This document shows positions 8,294 to 17,345 of a stretch of DNA of 38,883 nt, piece after piece. A model generated the notes under the pieces. The model made no database searches and was not told the origin of the DNA. It saw nothing but the letters and a program-made list of their open reading frames with translations. This DNA is from Bacillus sp. J33 (GTDB lineage: Bacteria > Bacillota > Bacilli > Bacillales > Cytobacillaceae). The stretch is taken from NCBI RefSeq assembly GCF_000518885.1, contig NZ_JAEL01000052.1, positions 1-38,883 on the forward strand, given 5' to 3'. Within the stretch, counting starts at the first letter, position 1, and every line of letters begins with the position of its first letter. Both the position numbers and the translations under genes were made by a program.

Positions 8294-8322
8294 CTAGCCT
8301 GAAATTCCGGCTAGCCTTTTTT
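8294..8322 (+). terminator. Second terminator hairpin
   Basis: CTAGCC and GGCTAG form a 6-bp stem around a 9-nt loop, with an A tract before it and CCTTTTTTT after it. It may back up the hairpin at 8185. Confidence 0.65.
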
Positions 8323-8384
8323 TAAATTAATTTATTCGCTAAATTCTAATGTTTGTTTGTGAGTTTGAGTGATTTATTAGCTAG

Positions 8385-8426
8385 TTTAACTAATTTGTTC
8401 GCTAATTTTACTAATTTGTTCGCTAA
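8385..8426. repeat. Tandem duplication of a 21-bp AT-rich unit
   Basis: TTTAACTAATTTGTTCGCTAA (8385-8405) is followed directly by a copy with one difference (8406-8426). A degenerate copy of the TTCGCTAAATT part lies at 8336-8346. The tract lies between convergent genes and has no coding sense. Confidence 0.7.
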
Positions 8427-8508
8427 ATTCCGCTGTTTATCCGTAAAGTTCACAATTGTCTTGAATATACCCATCAACCTAATATAAAGTCCAGTCAGCT
8501 AACGATTC

Positions 8509-8524
8509 AATCAAACGTTTGATT
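8509..8524. repeat. Palindrome AATCAAACGTTTGATT (copy 1)
   Basis: This is a perfect 16-bp palindrome in the spacer between the convergent metalloprotease and codA genes. The same core recurs at 23038-23059 and 34987-35002, with degenerate forms at 18885 and 37563. Confidence 0.75.
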
Positions 8525-8540
8525 AAACTAGCTATCTGCA

Positions 8541-8577
8541 AAAAAGACTGGCTCAGCTATACTGGGCCAGTCTTTTT
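8541..8577 (-). terminator. codBA terminator (bidirectional)
   Basis: AAAAAGACTGGCTCAG and CTGGGCCAGTCTTTTT pair as a 16-bp stem with one G-U/A-C position around a 5-nt loop. T runs on both strands let it serve both directions. It lies nine bases after the codA stop. Confidence 0.9.
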
Positions 8578-8585
8578 GCAATCTC

Positions 8586-9854
8586 TTATTTCCTAAAATC
8601 AACCTTATCTTCTAACTCACCAAACTTAATGGCAGTTTCACGCGGCTTTGTCTCCGCAATCACTTTCCCATTCCGAATGGAGTAGCGAACAGCCGCCTGC
8701 TTCCGAATTGCCTCATATTCATTCTCCGCGTCCAGCACAATCAGGTTCGCCGGCTTTCCGATTTCAACTCCATAGTTTTCTTCAATATTCAAAGTCTTGG
8801 CACTGTTATCCGTAATCAAATCAAATGAATGGACAATCTGCTCATAGCCCATCAGCTGTGACACGTGAATCCCCATGTGCAGCACCTGCAGCATATTGCC
8901 AGTACCAAGCGGGTACCATGGATCAAAGATGTCATCATGGCCAAAGCTTACATTCAGGCCAGCTTCGAGCAATTCTTTTACCCGTGTGATCCCTCTGCGT
9001 TTTGGATACGTATCAAATCGGCCCTGCAGGTGGATGTTCACAAGCGGGTTGGCAACGAAGTTAATGTTTGAAAGCTTTAACAGCCTGAAAAGTTTATAAG
9101 TGTAGGCATCATTGTAAGACCCCATTGCTGTTGTATGGCTGGCGGTTACCCGATTGCCCAATCCGCGCTCGTAAGCTTCCGCTGCTACTACTTCCACAAA
9201 GCGCGACTGTTCATCGTCAATTTCATCGCAGTGGATATCGACAAGGCGGTCATATTTTTCAGCCAGGTCAAAGGCTGTCTTCATGGAAGAAACACCGTAC
9301 TCCCTTGTGAATTCAAAATGAGGAATGCCTCCTACAACATCAGCACCCATTTTCAATGCTTCCTCCAGCAGTTCGGCTCCGCTTGGGTAGGAGTGGATTC
9401 CCTCCTGCGGGAAAGCCACAAGCTGCAGGTCCACAAAGTTGGACATTTCTTCTTTTACTTCCAAAAGTGCTTTTAATGCAATTAGACTAGGATCGGTTAC
9501 ATCCACATGTGTACGGACATGCTGGATTCCCTGTGCAATTTGCCACTTCAGTGCTGTTTTCGCTCTCGTTTTTACATCTTCATGTGTCAGTGTTTCTTTT
9601 CGCTGCGCCCATCTTTGAATACCCTCGAATAAAGTCCCGCTCTGATTCCACTCGGGCTCTCCTGCGGTAAGGGTTGTGTCCAGGTGGATATGCGGCTCGA
9701 TGAAAGGTGCAGAGACAAGAGACCCCGCTGCATCAATGAACTCCTGTTCCGTCGCTTCCACTTCACCTTGTGAAATGTCTTGGATCTTTCCTTCTTGTAT
9801 TGCTATATTCCATAAACCCTCTTTGCCTCTAAGCTTTGCATTTTTAATAATCAC
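8586..9854 (-). CDS. codA: Cytosine deaminase
   Basis: This 422-residue amidohydrolase converts cytosine to uracil and ammonia. It is very close to E. coli CodA over its whole length, with shared blocks such as [27 protein letters not shown] and [20 protein letters not shown]. The metal and catalytic residues line up: H55 and H57, H208, E211, H240 and D307 in FGHDD. The start is GTG at 9854, overlapping the end of codB by 11 bases with AAGGTGA upstream, which indicates translational coupling. Its uracil product feeds pyrimidine salvage, which fits the PyrR attenuator found in the leader of the operon. Confidence 0.97.
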   Translation of the reverse strand: MIIKNAKLRGKEGLWNIAIQEGKIQDISQGEVEATEQEFIDAAGSLVSAPFIEPHIHLDTTLTAGEPEWNQSGTLFEGIQRWAQRKETLTHEDVKTRAKTALKWQIAQGIQHVRTHVDVTDPSLIALKALLEVKEEMSNFVDLQLVAFPQEGIHSYPSGAELLEEALKMGADVVGGIPHFEFTREYGVSSMKTAFDLAEKYDRLVDIHCDEIDDEQSRFVEVVAAEAYERGLGNRVTASHTTAMGSYNDAYTYKLFRLLKLSNINFVANPLVNIHLQGRFDTYPKRRGITRVKELLEAGLNVSFGHDDIFDPWYPLGTGNMLQVLHMGIHVSQLMGYEQIVHSFDLITDNSAKTLNIEENYGVEIGKPANLIVLDAENEYEAIRKQAAVRYSIRNGKVIAETKPRETAIKFGELEDKVDFRK

Positions 9855-11112
9855 TTCTTAACTCACCTTCTTTAACTGTACTCTTAGCTTGCCATTGAGC
9901 CGCCAATTTCGAAATAAGGACAAACGTAATCGCCGATCCTAACAGCGCATTAACAGGCGGTATCCCCGGCATAAGGTTGGCAATGGCTACTCCAGCACCC
10001 CATGCAAGGATGGCCACCCAATTGACAGCTTTAAATTTCATATCTGCAAACTTCTTATACTTTCCTCGATTTACAATAAAGTAATCGGCTAAAATAATCG
10101 CCCCGATCGATGGCAGCGTAGAACCCAGTATGGTCAGCCAGCCAACAAAGTTGTTATACAGCCACATGGCTGCGAGGGTTCCGACGATTCCATTGAAGAT
10201 AACGACCTTGCTTTTCGAGATTTTTAAAATGCTGGCAAAACCTAATCCAGATGCATATAGTGCGTTATCATTCGTTGTCCAGATGTTTAATCCAAGAACC
10301 AGAATCGCTGGCAAAATCAATTTCTGAATGAACATAACCTCTGAAATATCGGACTGCCCAGTTGCAATGGCACCGATTGCTCCAAAGATGAACATCAGGG
10401 AGTTCCCGATAAAGAAAGCAATAACGGTTGTCATCACTGCTGAACGTTTCGTGTGCGCAAAACGTGCAAAGTCAGGTGTCAAAGTCCCCGCACTGATAAA
10501 TGAACCAACACAGATCGTTAAAGCTGCTGCCAGCCCAATCGCTTCAGCCGGCTGATATTGCATAAGCCCTTCCAAACCGCCTGCTGATTCTGTTGCTTTA
10601 AAAACAGAGAAGCTTCCCAGGATGGTGATTAAAGGTACCGCGATAAAGCTTAGGATTGCCAGTGCCTTCATCCCGAAAAAGGCAGTGGCTGTCATTAAAA
10701 GTCCTGCTGCTAAGATTAGCACGTTCGCATCAAGCCCTGTCACTTTTTGTACTGGAAGGGCAAACATCGCTACCCCTACCCCGAACCAGCCGACCTGCGT
10801 GGCAGCCAGCAGGAAGGAAGAAAGATAAGATCCTTTTTTACCAAAAGCATAACGAGTTAAGAGGTGCGTTGATAAACCAGTTTTTGCCGCAATATATGCA
10901 AGTGCTCCTGTATAAGCACCCAAGATCAAGTTACCTGCTAAAACTATTCCGATAAATTGCATGAATGTTAACCCTGTTCCAAGGGTTCCGCCTGACCACA
11001 TGCTTGCAGAGAAGAAGGTCAGCCCGAGCATCACCACAAGCATTTTCCAGAAACCGCTGCGATGCCCCTGCGGTACTGCCTCTAACGAAAAATCCAAATC
11101 TGCTTTTTTCAT
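9844..11112 (-). CDS. codB: Cytosine permease
   Basis: This 422-residue NCS1-family transporter has about 12 membrane segments and closely matches E. coli CodB. Shared blocks include [70 protein letters not shown] and [11 protein letters not shown]. It imports cytosine for CodA. I place the start at ATG 11112 (MKKADLDF), with GGAGG seven bases upstream. The reading frame stays open a further 49 codons upstream, but that stretch is the attenuator leader and does not look like protein. It is first in the codBA operon. Confidence 0.96.
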   Translation of the reverse strand: MKKADLDFSLEAVPQGHRSGFWKMLVVMLGLTFFSASMWSGGTLGTGLTFMQFIGIVLAGNLILGAYTGALAYIAAKTGLSTHLLTRYAFGKKGSYLSSFLLAATQVGWFGVGVAMFALPVQKVTGLDANVLILAAGLLMTATAFFGMKALAILSFIAVPLITILGSFSVFKATESAGGLEGLMQYQPAEAIGLAAALTICVGSFISAGTLTPDFARFAHTKRSAVMTTVIAFFIGNSLMFIFGAIGAIATGQSDISEVMFIQKLILPAILVLGLNIWTTNDNALYASGLGFASILKISKSKVVIFNGIVGTLAAMWLYNNFVGWLTILGSTLPSIGAIILADYFIVNRGKYKKFADMKFKAVNWVAILAWGAGVAIANLMPGIPPVNALLGSAITFVLISKLAAQWQAKSTVKEGELRSDY

Positions 11113-11182
11113 ACCAATTCCTCCAATCATTTTTTGAAACTGGTACCGAAGGATTCTTCGATGGGGAAGGTGATGGAAAAAG

Positions 11183-11303
11183 AAAAAGGCTTCTCGCCGT
11201 TTCCGACAAGAAGCCTTTTTCCTCATGAAAAACCCATGGGCAGGATACACCTCACCCATTGATCATCATATTTCCGCTGTCCTTGTCAGCCTCACGGGAC
11301 TGA
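11183..11303 (-). promoter_or_regulatory. PyrR attenuator in the codBA leader
   Basis: Read on the minus strand, AGTCCCGTGAGGCT (11288-11301) fits the PyrR-binding-loop consensus ARUCCNGNGAGGYU at all 14 positions and is closed by TCAG/CTGA. Downstream a perfect 12-bp terminator stem (AAAAAGGCTTCT at 11209-11220 with its complement at 11183-11194) is followed by a T-rich run. An antiterminator is also visible: CTGACAAG (11282-11289), which is the 3' arm of the binding loop, can pair over 8 bp with CTTGTCGG (11203-11210) in the terminator. UMP-bound PyrR would stabilise the loop, block the antiterminator and stop transcription before codB when pyrimidines are plentiful. PyrR itself is not in the window. 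Confidence 0.88.
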
Positions 11304-11333
11304 ATTAAAGGTACCAGTATTTAATTGTTTACT

Positions 11334-11362
11334 ATTATTTCAGAAATATAGAAGAGTGTCAA
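11334..11362 (-). promoter_or_regulatory. codBA promoter
   Basis: A perfect -35 TTGACA (11357-11362) lies 17 bp from AATAAT (11334-11339) on the minus strand, about 30 bp before the PyrR binding loop. Confidence 0.75.
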
Positions 11363-11612
11363 CATAGTGTTTCAAGACTCCTACTCAAATATTCTGGCTG
11401 TTCAGCTCTGAAATCTTTATACTAATGTTTTTTAGTAACAGCCACTTGTTTTTAAACATTTATTATCACAAGCTTTTTTCGACAATTTCATTTCCTATTT
11501 CCCAGGAAAAGATTTTTTTCTACATGGTACTGCAGCAGAAAAAGCAGAGCCATGAAAGGGTTCATGAAGTTACAAATCAAGCGATCCGGTGTAAAAAGGT
11601 TTTTCGACTGCT

Positions 11613-11652
11613 GGAAATAAAACAGGGCTGCCCTCATGAAGCAGCAGCTCTG
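11613..11652 (-). terminator. Probable terminator after the amidase gene
   Basis: On the minus strand CAGAGCTGC pairs with GCAGCCCTG apart from one mismatch, and TTTTATTT follows. It lies a few bases after the amidase stop codon. The rest of 11363-11612 holds no gene that I can support. Confidence 0.55.
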
Positions 11653-11657
11653 GCTCT

Positions 11658-13085
11658 TTATATGGTCTGTTCTATAGCGATTTGCGGACGCCTCTTCCCA
11701 TACCCTGTTGCCTGTTCAAAGGCCCGGCCGATTCTTAGGACTTCAAAGTCAGCTCGGTGCGCTCCAACGATCTGCAGGCCAATCGGGAGACCGTCTGCTG
11801 TAAATCCGCTCGGGACGGAGAGAGCCGGGTTTCCTGCAGCGGAAATATAATAGCAGGAACGCATCCAATCGATGTAGTTCTCCATCTTCACTCCATTGAT
11901 TTCAGTTGGATATTCGATATTTACATCAAATGGAGAAACCTGGCTGACTGGCAGAATAAGTGCGTCGTATTGTTTAAAGAATTCACCCATGCGGTTATAC
12001 AGAATTGCGCGGAGCTTCTCTGCACGGCCAATATCCTGGCCTCTTTGATTTCTCCCCTTTTCGATATTCCAGATGACACTCGGTTTAATCATTTCACGAA
12101 AGCGGTCAAAGATTTCCGAATAAGAAATCTCAAACTCCAATGCCCTAAGCACTTGGAACACCTCCTCGGCTTCCTGTAAATCCGGGCATGCTTTTTCCAC
12201 AGTGCATCCAAGATCCTCAAAGACCTTCACCTGTTCTTCGAGGTTGCTTCTTACTCCAGGCTCCACTGGAAGGATACCTCCAAAGTCAGCAGAATAGGCG
12301 ATGCGCAGCCCTTTAATAGCAGTCTTTGCTGGCTCAAGAAACTTCGCACCTGGTTCTTCAATGGAAAGCGGGGACTGCCTGTCAGGTCCTGCAATCACTG
12401 ACATCATGAAAAAGGCGTCGTCTACACTGCGAGTAATCGGACCCTGTACAGCCAGAGGCGAATAGAGCGCCGCTTTTGAAAATGGAATACGCCCAGGAGA
12501 AGTTCTCAAACCAACCACATTATTAAAGCAAGCGGGATTTCGCAAAGATCCTCCCATATCGCTTCCATCTGTAAAAGGGATCATTCCGCTTGCCACTGCA
12601 GCAGCCGCTCCCCCGCTGCTTCCGCCCGCTGTTTTGCCAAGGTCATATGGATTTCTGGTAGCACCAAACAGCTTATTGAAAGTATGAGACCCTGCTGCAA
12701 ATTCAGGAACGTTTGTTTTTCCAATCACAATAGCCCCTGCCTTACGCATCCTTGCTACAATCAGATCATCCACGCTTGGATAATGGTCCCGGAAAATCAA
12801 GGATCCGCTAGTTGCCGGAAAGCCAACAGCATTATGGGTATCCTTTATGGCAATCGGAAGCCCGTGAAAAGGGCCGGCCTGCTTCCCGGCATCCAGCATC
12901 TCATCCGCTTTGGCTGCTTCCTTTAATGCCAGTTCCTCATTAAGAGATACAATCGCATTTACCTTTGGATTAACCCGCTGGATTTGTGCCAGGTGTGCTT
13001 CCATCACCTCCCGGGCGGATAATTTACGCTCTTGAATAGACTTGGCAAGGTGACGTGCAGAAGCAAAACAAATATCTTTTTCCAT
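11658..13085 (-). CDS. Amidase signature family hydrolase
   Basis: This 475-residue cytosolic enzyme carries the Ser-cisSer-Lys triad of the amidase signature family: K81 in IAIKDT, the GGSSGG loop at 154-159, and nucleophile S180 in DMGGSLRNPA. The family hydrolyses amides to acid and ammonia, and includes allophanate hydrolase, 6-aminohexanoate dimer hydrolase and general amidases. It is the last gene of module A. A terminator-like hairpin (13121-13161) sits in the 82-bp gap before it, so it may be expressed by read-through or from its own promoter. The GGGGAG ribosome-binding site is ten bases before the ATG. The substrate cannot be told from the sequence. Confidence 0.88.
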   Translation of the reverse strand: MEKDICFASARHLAKSIQERKLSAREVMEAHLAQIQRVNPKVNAIVSLNEELALKEAAKADEMLDAGKQAGPFHGLPIAIKDTHNAVGFPATSGSLIFRDHYPSVDDLIVARMRKAGAIVIGKTNVPEFAAGSHTFNKLFGATRNPYDLGKTAGGSSGGAAAAVASGMIPFTDGSDMGGSLRNPACFNNVVGLRTSPGRIPFSKAALYSPLAVQGPITRSVDDAFFMMSVIAGPDRQSPLSIEEPGAKFLEPAKTAIKGLRIAYSADFGGILPVEPGVRSNLEEQVKVFEDLGCTVEKACPDLQEAEEVFQVLRALEFEISYSEIFDRFREMIKPSVIWNIEKGRNQRGQDIGRAEKLRAILYNRMGEFFKQYDALILPVSQVSPFDVNIEYPTEINGVKMENYIDWMRSCYYISAAGNPALSVPSGFTADGLPIGLQIVGAHRADFEVLRIGRAFEQATGYGKRRPQIAIEQTI

Positions 13086-13120
13086 TTCATAACCGCTCCC
13101 CGCTATTGATTTTTTGACTC

Positions 13121-13161
13121 AAAAAATCCCCCTCCAATTTTTCTCTAAGCTGAAGGGGAAT
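13121..13161 (-). terminator. Intra-operon terminator before the amidase gene
   Basis: On the minus strand ATTCCCCTTCA pairs with TGGAGGGGGAT across all 11 positions (two G-U) around a 14-nt loop and is followed by TTTTTT. It starts a few bases after the DUF5058 partner gene and would lower expression of the amidase. Confidence 0.75.
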
Positions 13162-13167
13162 CCGTTT

Positions 13168-13881
13168 TTACTCAGACACGCCGCTTTTTGATCTTTCGAT
13201 AAACAGAACGACTGCAATGGTAATGGCTACACACAAAACAATCTTTATCAAGCTAAAAATAGGTGCAAACAGCACACCCATGCCAATCACAAAAGCAACA
13301 AGCCCATACAAAGGCTTTTTTAGGGCAAATTGCCCCAGCACCCCTCCGTAAATGGCAGGCAGAATAAATTGAAGGGCATTTTGCACGGATTGCGGGATAA
13401 TGGTGAGGATATACGAACCGCTTAACACGACAGCAATGATAATGACAATGTTCGTTAAAGAAGCAACAGCAATTCCAAGTGTGCCCGCCACTTCTGCTTT
13501 TTTTGTACCTGGTTCAGCTCCTATTGACTCTTGGGCTGCCGCTGAACAAGGAAGGCACATATTAGCGATATTCCCGGTCAAAAAGGCGATATAGGTGCCG
13601 GATTTTCCAAGCACCGGATAATACGTGATTGGCTCAAGGAACCACATGATCCCGATAAAGGCCGCATACCCGATCAGTCCCCCTGCAATCGCTCCCCAGC
13701 CTGGATGGTAGCCTAAAATGAATGAAAAGTAGATGGGCGGCACGAACGACATGGCAATCAGCAGCCAAAGGGTGGTTTGTCCCCAAAAATCGGCCTTGCC
13801 ATGAAATCCCTGCATGCTCATGGTCGTTTGTTTTATCTCAATATTCGCTTCCGTCACTCCAGCTTTTGTCGGTACAGTCAT
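13168..13881 (-). CDS. Integral membrane protein, partner of the DUF5058-type protein
   Basis: This 237-residue protein has a polar N-terminal tail of about 32 residues, then six or seven hydrophobic segments. Its most distinctive feature is GNIANMCLPCSAAAQESIG near residues 104-122, where two cysteines three apart (CLPC) sit at a membrane boundary. I recall similar proteins beside DUF5058 genes, with no proven function. The gene follows the DUF5058 gene by 15 bp, downstream of two M20 hydrolase genes, so the two membrane proteins most likely form a transporter for the hydrolase substrate or product. The CLPC pair could bind metal or form a disulfide; that is inference. Confidence 0.72.
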   Translation of the reverse strand: MTVPTKAGVTEANIEIKQTTMSMQGFHGKADFWGQTTLWLLIAMSFVPPIYFSFILGYHPGWGAIAGGLIGYAAFIGIMWFLEPITYYPVLGKSGTYIAFLTGNIANMCLPCSAAAQESIGAEPGTKKAEVAGTLGIAVASLTNIVIIIAVVLSGSYILTIIPQSVQNALQFILPAIYGGVLGQFALKKPLYGLVAFVIGMGVLFAPIFSLIKIVLCVAITIAVVLFIERSKSGVSE

Positions 13882-13896
13882 AGTACATCCCCTTTC

Positions 13897-14604
13897 TTAA
13901 ATAAGTGTAGTAAGATAGCTAATGGTCAATGCAATGACAAGCGATATCCCAAGTGCCCATTCCTGAAGCCAGCGGATTTCCCGTTTCTTTGCAAACGTAA
14001 GAATAAGCATCATCGATACGCCGGCAGCAATGGCAGCAACCGTCTCACTATAGCCTTTTACCATTTGCTGACTGGCAAGATAAGCAAACGCACCCAGCAT
14101 CGCCGCTGTCGACACAATGGTCATCATTCTGGCATTTTTACTGACAATCTTTTTTTCCACTTTCCCCAATGATTTCGTCGCAAGAGCAGTAAAGATCAGC
14201 CAGCCTGTTCCGCCCAGGCACATGGTCCAGACGACTGTCGTAAATGCTGCCAGCCCAAAATCAGGGGAATTTAAATCTACTCCATATGCATTTGCCCCAA
14301 TTCCTGCAGCGGTCAATTCGGTTGCTGCAGAACCAATGATTCCAATTCGCATCAATGTAAACGGACCGCCAAGGACGGCAATGAGTGAAATTATGACAAT
14401 GGCAATTCCGAATGAAGGCCCTAAACTGCTGATAAAGCCTGTTCTCAAGGCTCTTTTCGTCTCATCCTTTGTCATTCCTATATTCGGAGCTGTTTGGGAT
14501 GCGATCCGGATAAATATAATGGCCTGAAAAATGACGATTGCGACTACAATGCTGGCAAATATCCAAACCGGGGTACTATTGGCAAACCTTAAAACCTCGT
14601 CCAT
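13897..14604 (-). CDS. DUF5058-type integral membrane protein
   Basis: This 235-residue protein has six or seven membrane helices. The conserved-looking loops include ASQTAPNIGMTKDETKRALRTG near residues 35-56 and the small-residue run GIIGSAATELTAAGIGANAYG near 88-108. The MDEVLRFANSTP start and overall layout fit DUF5058 as I remember it. GGAGGAGG precedes the ATG. It lies 22 bp after the M20D gene and 15 bp before its membrane partner, all under the sigma-54 promoter at 17292. A two-subunit nitrogen-compound transporter is the simplest inference. Confidence 0.75.
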   Translation of the reverse strand: MDEVLRFANSTPVWIFASIVVAIVIFQAIIFIRIASQTAPNIGMTKDETKRALRTGFISSLGPSFGIAIVIISLIAVLGGPFTLMRIGIIGSAATELTAAGIGANAYGVDLNSPDFGLAAFTTVVWTMCLGGTGWLIFTALATKSLGKVEKKIVSKNARMMTIVSTAAMLGAFAYLASQQMVKGYSETVAAIAAGVSMMLILTFAKKREIRWLQEWALGISLVIALTISYLTTLI

Positions 14605-14626
14605 ACCTATTACCTCCTCCTATTGT

Positions 14627-15841
14627 TTAATTGGATTGAACTTCAGCAGATTTGTTTTCAGCAGCGGCTTCACCTGAAAGATAATCAAACACCGCGGAAA
14701 TAAATACCTTGCCAATATCAAGCATGGAACGCTCATCAACATCAAAGCGCGGATGGTGATGCGGAAATTCCTCTATCTTTTCCGAATTTCCTCCAACAAA
14801 GAAGAAGGTGCCAGGTACTTTTTGCAGATAATAAGCAAAATCCTCCATCCCCATCTGGGCAGGCATGCGAATGACATTTTCTTCACCGAAAAGCTTCCCG
14901 GCCAGCCTTTCAATTCTTTTCGTTTCACCTGGGTGATTCTTGACAGCCGGATAGCCTCTTACATATTCATACTTTGCGGTTGCCCCTACTGCTTTACAAG
15001 TCGAATGGGCGATTTCCCCTATCAAACTTTCAATCATGCTGCGAACATCCTCATCAAACGTCCGGACCGTTCCCGTAATCCTTGCTTTGTCCGGGATGAC
15101 ATTAAATCCGGTTCCGCTATTAAAAGCGGCTACAGACACAACCGCGGTTTTAACCGGATCCACTTTTCTGGCCACAACCTGCTGCAGATTCGAAATGAGC
15201 TGACTTCCTGCTGCAATTGGATCTACTGTCAAATGCGGTGTGGCAGCATGTCCGCCTTTTCCGAAGATATTAATCTCAAATGTATCCCCCGCTGCCATGG
15301 CATCCCCTTCCCTAACGCCGACAGTGCCTGCCGGATTCGTCGACCAGACATGAGCGCCATAGATGACGTCTGCACCATCAAGACATCCGTCTTCAATCAT
15401 TGACTTGGCCCCGCCAGGAATCACTTCTTCCGCAAATTGGTGGATAAAAAGAATATTTCCCTCCAGTTGATTTTTGACCTCGGATAATGTTTTGGCTACA
15501 CCAAGAAGAGCAGCGGTATGGATATCATGGCCGCAAGCGTGCATAACCCCTGGAATGCGGGATTTATACTCTACTTCATTTTCTTCCTGGATCGGGAGGG
15601 CATCAAAGTCTGCTCGCAATGCGACCGTTTTTCCAGGCTTTCCGCCTTTCAATAATCCTGTTACACCTCGCCCGCCAACGTTCCTCCTTACCTCCAATCC
15701 TAAATCCTCAAGGAAGCTTGCTACTTTCTCAGGAGTGTTTACTTCTTGGTGTGAAAGCTCCGGATACATATGGAGGTCTCTTCTAAAACTCACCATTTCC
15801 GGATAAATCTCTTGCAATCTTTCAAAAAGCTTCTCTACCAT
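14627..15841 (-). CDS. M20D amidohydrolase (N-acyl amino acid deacylase / IAA-amino acid hydrolase type)
   Basis: This 404-residue metallopeptidase-fold enzyme has the M20D hallmarks: RRDLHMYPELSHQE at 20-33, RADFDALP at 76-83, the metal site HACGHDIHT with C103 and H105, the catalytic pair E138-E139 in HQFAEEVIPGGA, AHVWS, and the dimerisation-domain motif GKGGHAATPH. The family removes acyl or aroyl groups from amino acids or p-aminobenzoyl-glutamate. It is the second gene of module A, 91 bp after a carbamoylase-type M20 gene and followed by the DUF5058 pair. AGGAGAGG lies upstream of the ATG. The acyl group it removes cannot be predicted. Confidence 0.9.
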   Translation of the reverse strand: MVEKLFERLQEIYPEMVSFRRDLHMYPELSHQEVNTPEKVASFLEDLGLEVRRNVGGRGVTGLLKGGKPGKTVALRADFDALPIQEENEVEYKSRIPGVMHACGHDIHTAALLGVAKTLSEVKNQLEGNILFIHQFAEEVIPGGAKSMIEDGCLDGADVIYGAHVWSTNPAGTVGVREGDAMAAGDTFEINIFGKGGHAATPHLTVDPIAAGSQLISNLQQVVARKVDPVKTAVVSVAAFNSGTGFNVIPDKARITGTVRTFDEDVRSMIESLIGEIAHSTCKAVGATAKYEYVRGYPAVKNHPGETKRIERLAGKLFGEENVIRMPAQMGMEDFAYYLQKVPGTFFFVGGNSEKIEEFPHHHPRFDVDERSMLDIGKVFISAVFDYLSGEAAAENKSAEVQSN

Positions 15842-15932
15842 TCTTTGTCCCTCTCCTTTTAAAAATAATATAACTAAATATTATAAATTATCTGCAAAAT
15901 AAAAATGATCTAAAGAAAGAAAAGCAGTTAAA

Positions 15933-17192
15933 TTAGATCTTCTGCTTTTCTGTTTCTTTGCACGCCAGTTTTCTAACGACATTCAGCAATAAATCACAGC
16001 CTGCCTTAATATCTTTTATACTTGTATATTCCTCAGGGCAATGGCTTTTCCCGCCCTTGCTCGGGATGAAAAGCATACCTATATCCGTCAGCCCGCTTAA
16101 CATCGCTGTATCATGCACAGCGCCGCTATTTAATTTTAGATAATCAAATCCCTGCTCTTTTGCGGTTTCTTCAATCTGTCCGATTATGCGGGATGAAAGC
16201 TTTACAGTATCCGATTCGCCAACCAGCTCAATCGTGCTCTTTAATGAATGCTCATCTGAAACCTCTTTTACCTTTTGAGCCAGCTTACGGGATACGATCT
16301 CAACTCCTTCAGCTTCTACATCTCTTATATCTACATAGAATTCGACTATTTGAGGAATCACGTTCGGTATATTCGGCTTGCACTCTATTTTCCCGACTGT
16401 AGCCACCGTTGTCTCCAGTGCCTCATGTTTGGCTGTTTTTTGAATATGGGATATGATTTCAACAGCACCCGCCATTGGATCTGATCTTACGTTCATCGGA
16501 GTCGTCCCTGCATGATTCGAATCTCCATCAATTGTCACTTTGAACGTCTTCATTCCTGCAATAGCCTGTACAATTCCGATTGACTTCTGCTGACTTTCGA
16601 GTACCTGCCCCTGCTCAATATGAAGCTCGATCATGGCGTCTATTTCCCCTTTTTGGAGGATATCTCTTTCCATATGATCGATTTCCAGTCCAAAATCTTT
16701 AGCTGCTTCGTAAACAGATTTCCCCTCCGGGTTCTTGATCGCCTTTAATTCTTCCAACTCATATTTTCCTGCAAACACCTTGCTTCCAACCATGGTAATG
16801 CCAAAATTGGAGCCTTCCTCTTCCGCAAAGCTTACCAGTTCTATCGGCCGGCTTAATTCCGCCTCCTCTTCTTTCAACACTCTTATAATCTCAAGTGCAG
16901 CCAAAACACCGGTTAACCCGTCATATTTTCCCCCGTTTTTCACCGTATCGTGATGGGAGCCAATCATAATGGATGGTTTGTTCAAGTCTTTTCTGTATGC
17001 AGCCCGAATATTGCCGATGGCATCGACCTTTACGTCGAGCCCAAGCTCTTCCATCCGGGCAGAAAGGTATTTTCTTGCCTGCCGATCCTCCCGGCTGTAG
17101 GAGAACCTTGTACAGCCATTCCCCGGCGTACTTGTATAGCTAATGATGTTTTCAAAGTCTTTCATCATTCTCCTGAGGTTTATCTCCAACAC
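15933..17192 (-). CDS. M20 carbamoylase-type amidohydrolase (N-carbamoyl amino acid / allantoate hydrolase family), module A
   Basis: The protein is 419 residues. The two-metal site is complete: GSHHDTV (H80, D82), the bridging aspartate in GGKYDG (D91), the EEEG acidic cluster at 124-127, LHIEQG near 189-194 and a C-terminal SHCPEE histidine. This group (HyuC, AllC, beta-ureidopropionase) hydrolyses ureido or related C-N bonds and releases ammonia and CO2. It is first in a five-gene minus-strand operon that begins at a sigma-54 promoter, with its activator gene transcribed divergently. The homologue at 27822-29069 has the same role as lead gene of module B. ATG 17192 is preferred (AAAGGGGATC upstream); an internal ATG at 17168 would cut into the first helix. 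Confidence 0.9.
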   Translation of the reverse strand: MLEINLRRMMKDFENIISYTSTPGNGCTRFSYSREDRQARKYLSARMEELGLDVKVDAIGNIRAAYRKDLNKPSIMIGSHHDTVKNGGKYDGLTGVLAALEIIRVLKEEEAELSRPIELVSFAEEEGSNFGITMVGSKVFAGKYELEELKAIKNPEGKSVYEAAKDFGLEIDHMERDILQKGEIDAMIELHIEQGQVLESQQKSIGIVQAIAGMKTFKVTIDGDSNHAGTTPMNVRSDPMAGAVEIISHIQKTAKHEALETTVATVGKIECKPNIPNVIPQIVEFYVDIRDVEAEGVEIVSRKLAQKVKEVSDEHSLKSTIELVGESDTVKLSSRIIGQIEETAKEQGFDYLKLNSGAVHDTAMLSGLTDIGMLFIPSKGGKSHCPEEYTSIKDIKAGCDLLLNVVRKLACKETEKQKI

Positions 17193-17291
17193 ATGATCCC
17201 CTTTCTATTAAAATGACTTTTCTCCCTAGTAATGACATGAATGCAATGATATAATTTTTAGAAAATTTTAAATGGTTATTTAACTTTATAT

Positions 17292-17308
17292 TGCAAGAAG
17301 CATGCCAA
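17292..17308 (-). promoter_or_regulatory. Sigma-54 promoter of module A
   Basis: Read on the minus strand, TTGGCATGCTTCTTGCA fits the -24/-12 consensus TGGCAC-N5-TTGCW with one mismatch and correct spacing. Transcription would start near 17281, about 90 bases before the carbamoylase start codon. A sigma-54 activator gene begins 102 bp away on the other strand. Confidence 0.85.
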
Positions 17309-17345
17309 CTTAGTTTCATTGTGTTTATAGGTCTTTGCTTTTGTT

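Noticed and set aside
8097-8297. 66-codon frame downstream of the metalloprotease
   Set aside because: It runs through a 12-bp palindromic terminator and has no ribosome-binding site or family resemblance.
9844-11259. Longer codB reading frame with 49 extra N-terminal residues
   Set aside because: The extra part is the PyrR attenuator terminator read as protein; a good GGAGG and the CodB-like start MKKADLDF lie at 11112.
11425-11850. 141-codon plus-strand frame opposite the amidase end
   Set aside because: Half of it is antisense to the amidase and the rest is AT-rich spacer; there is no start signal.
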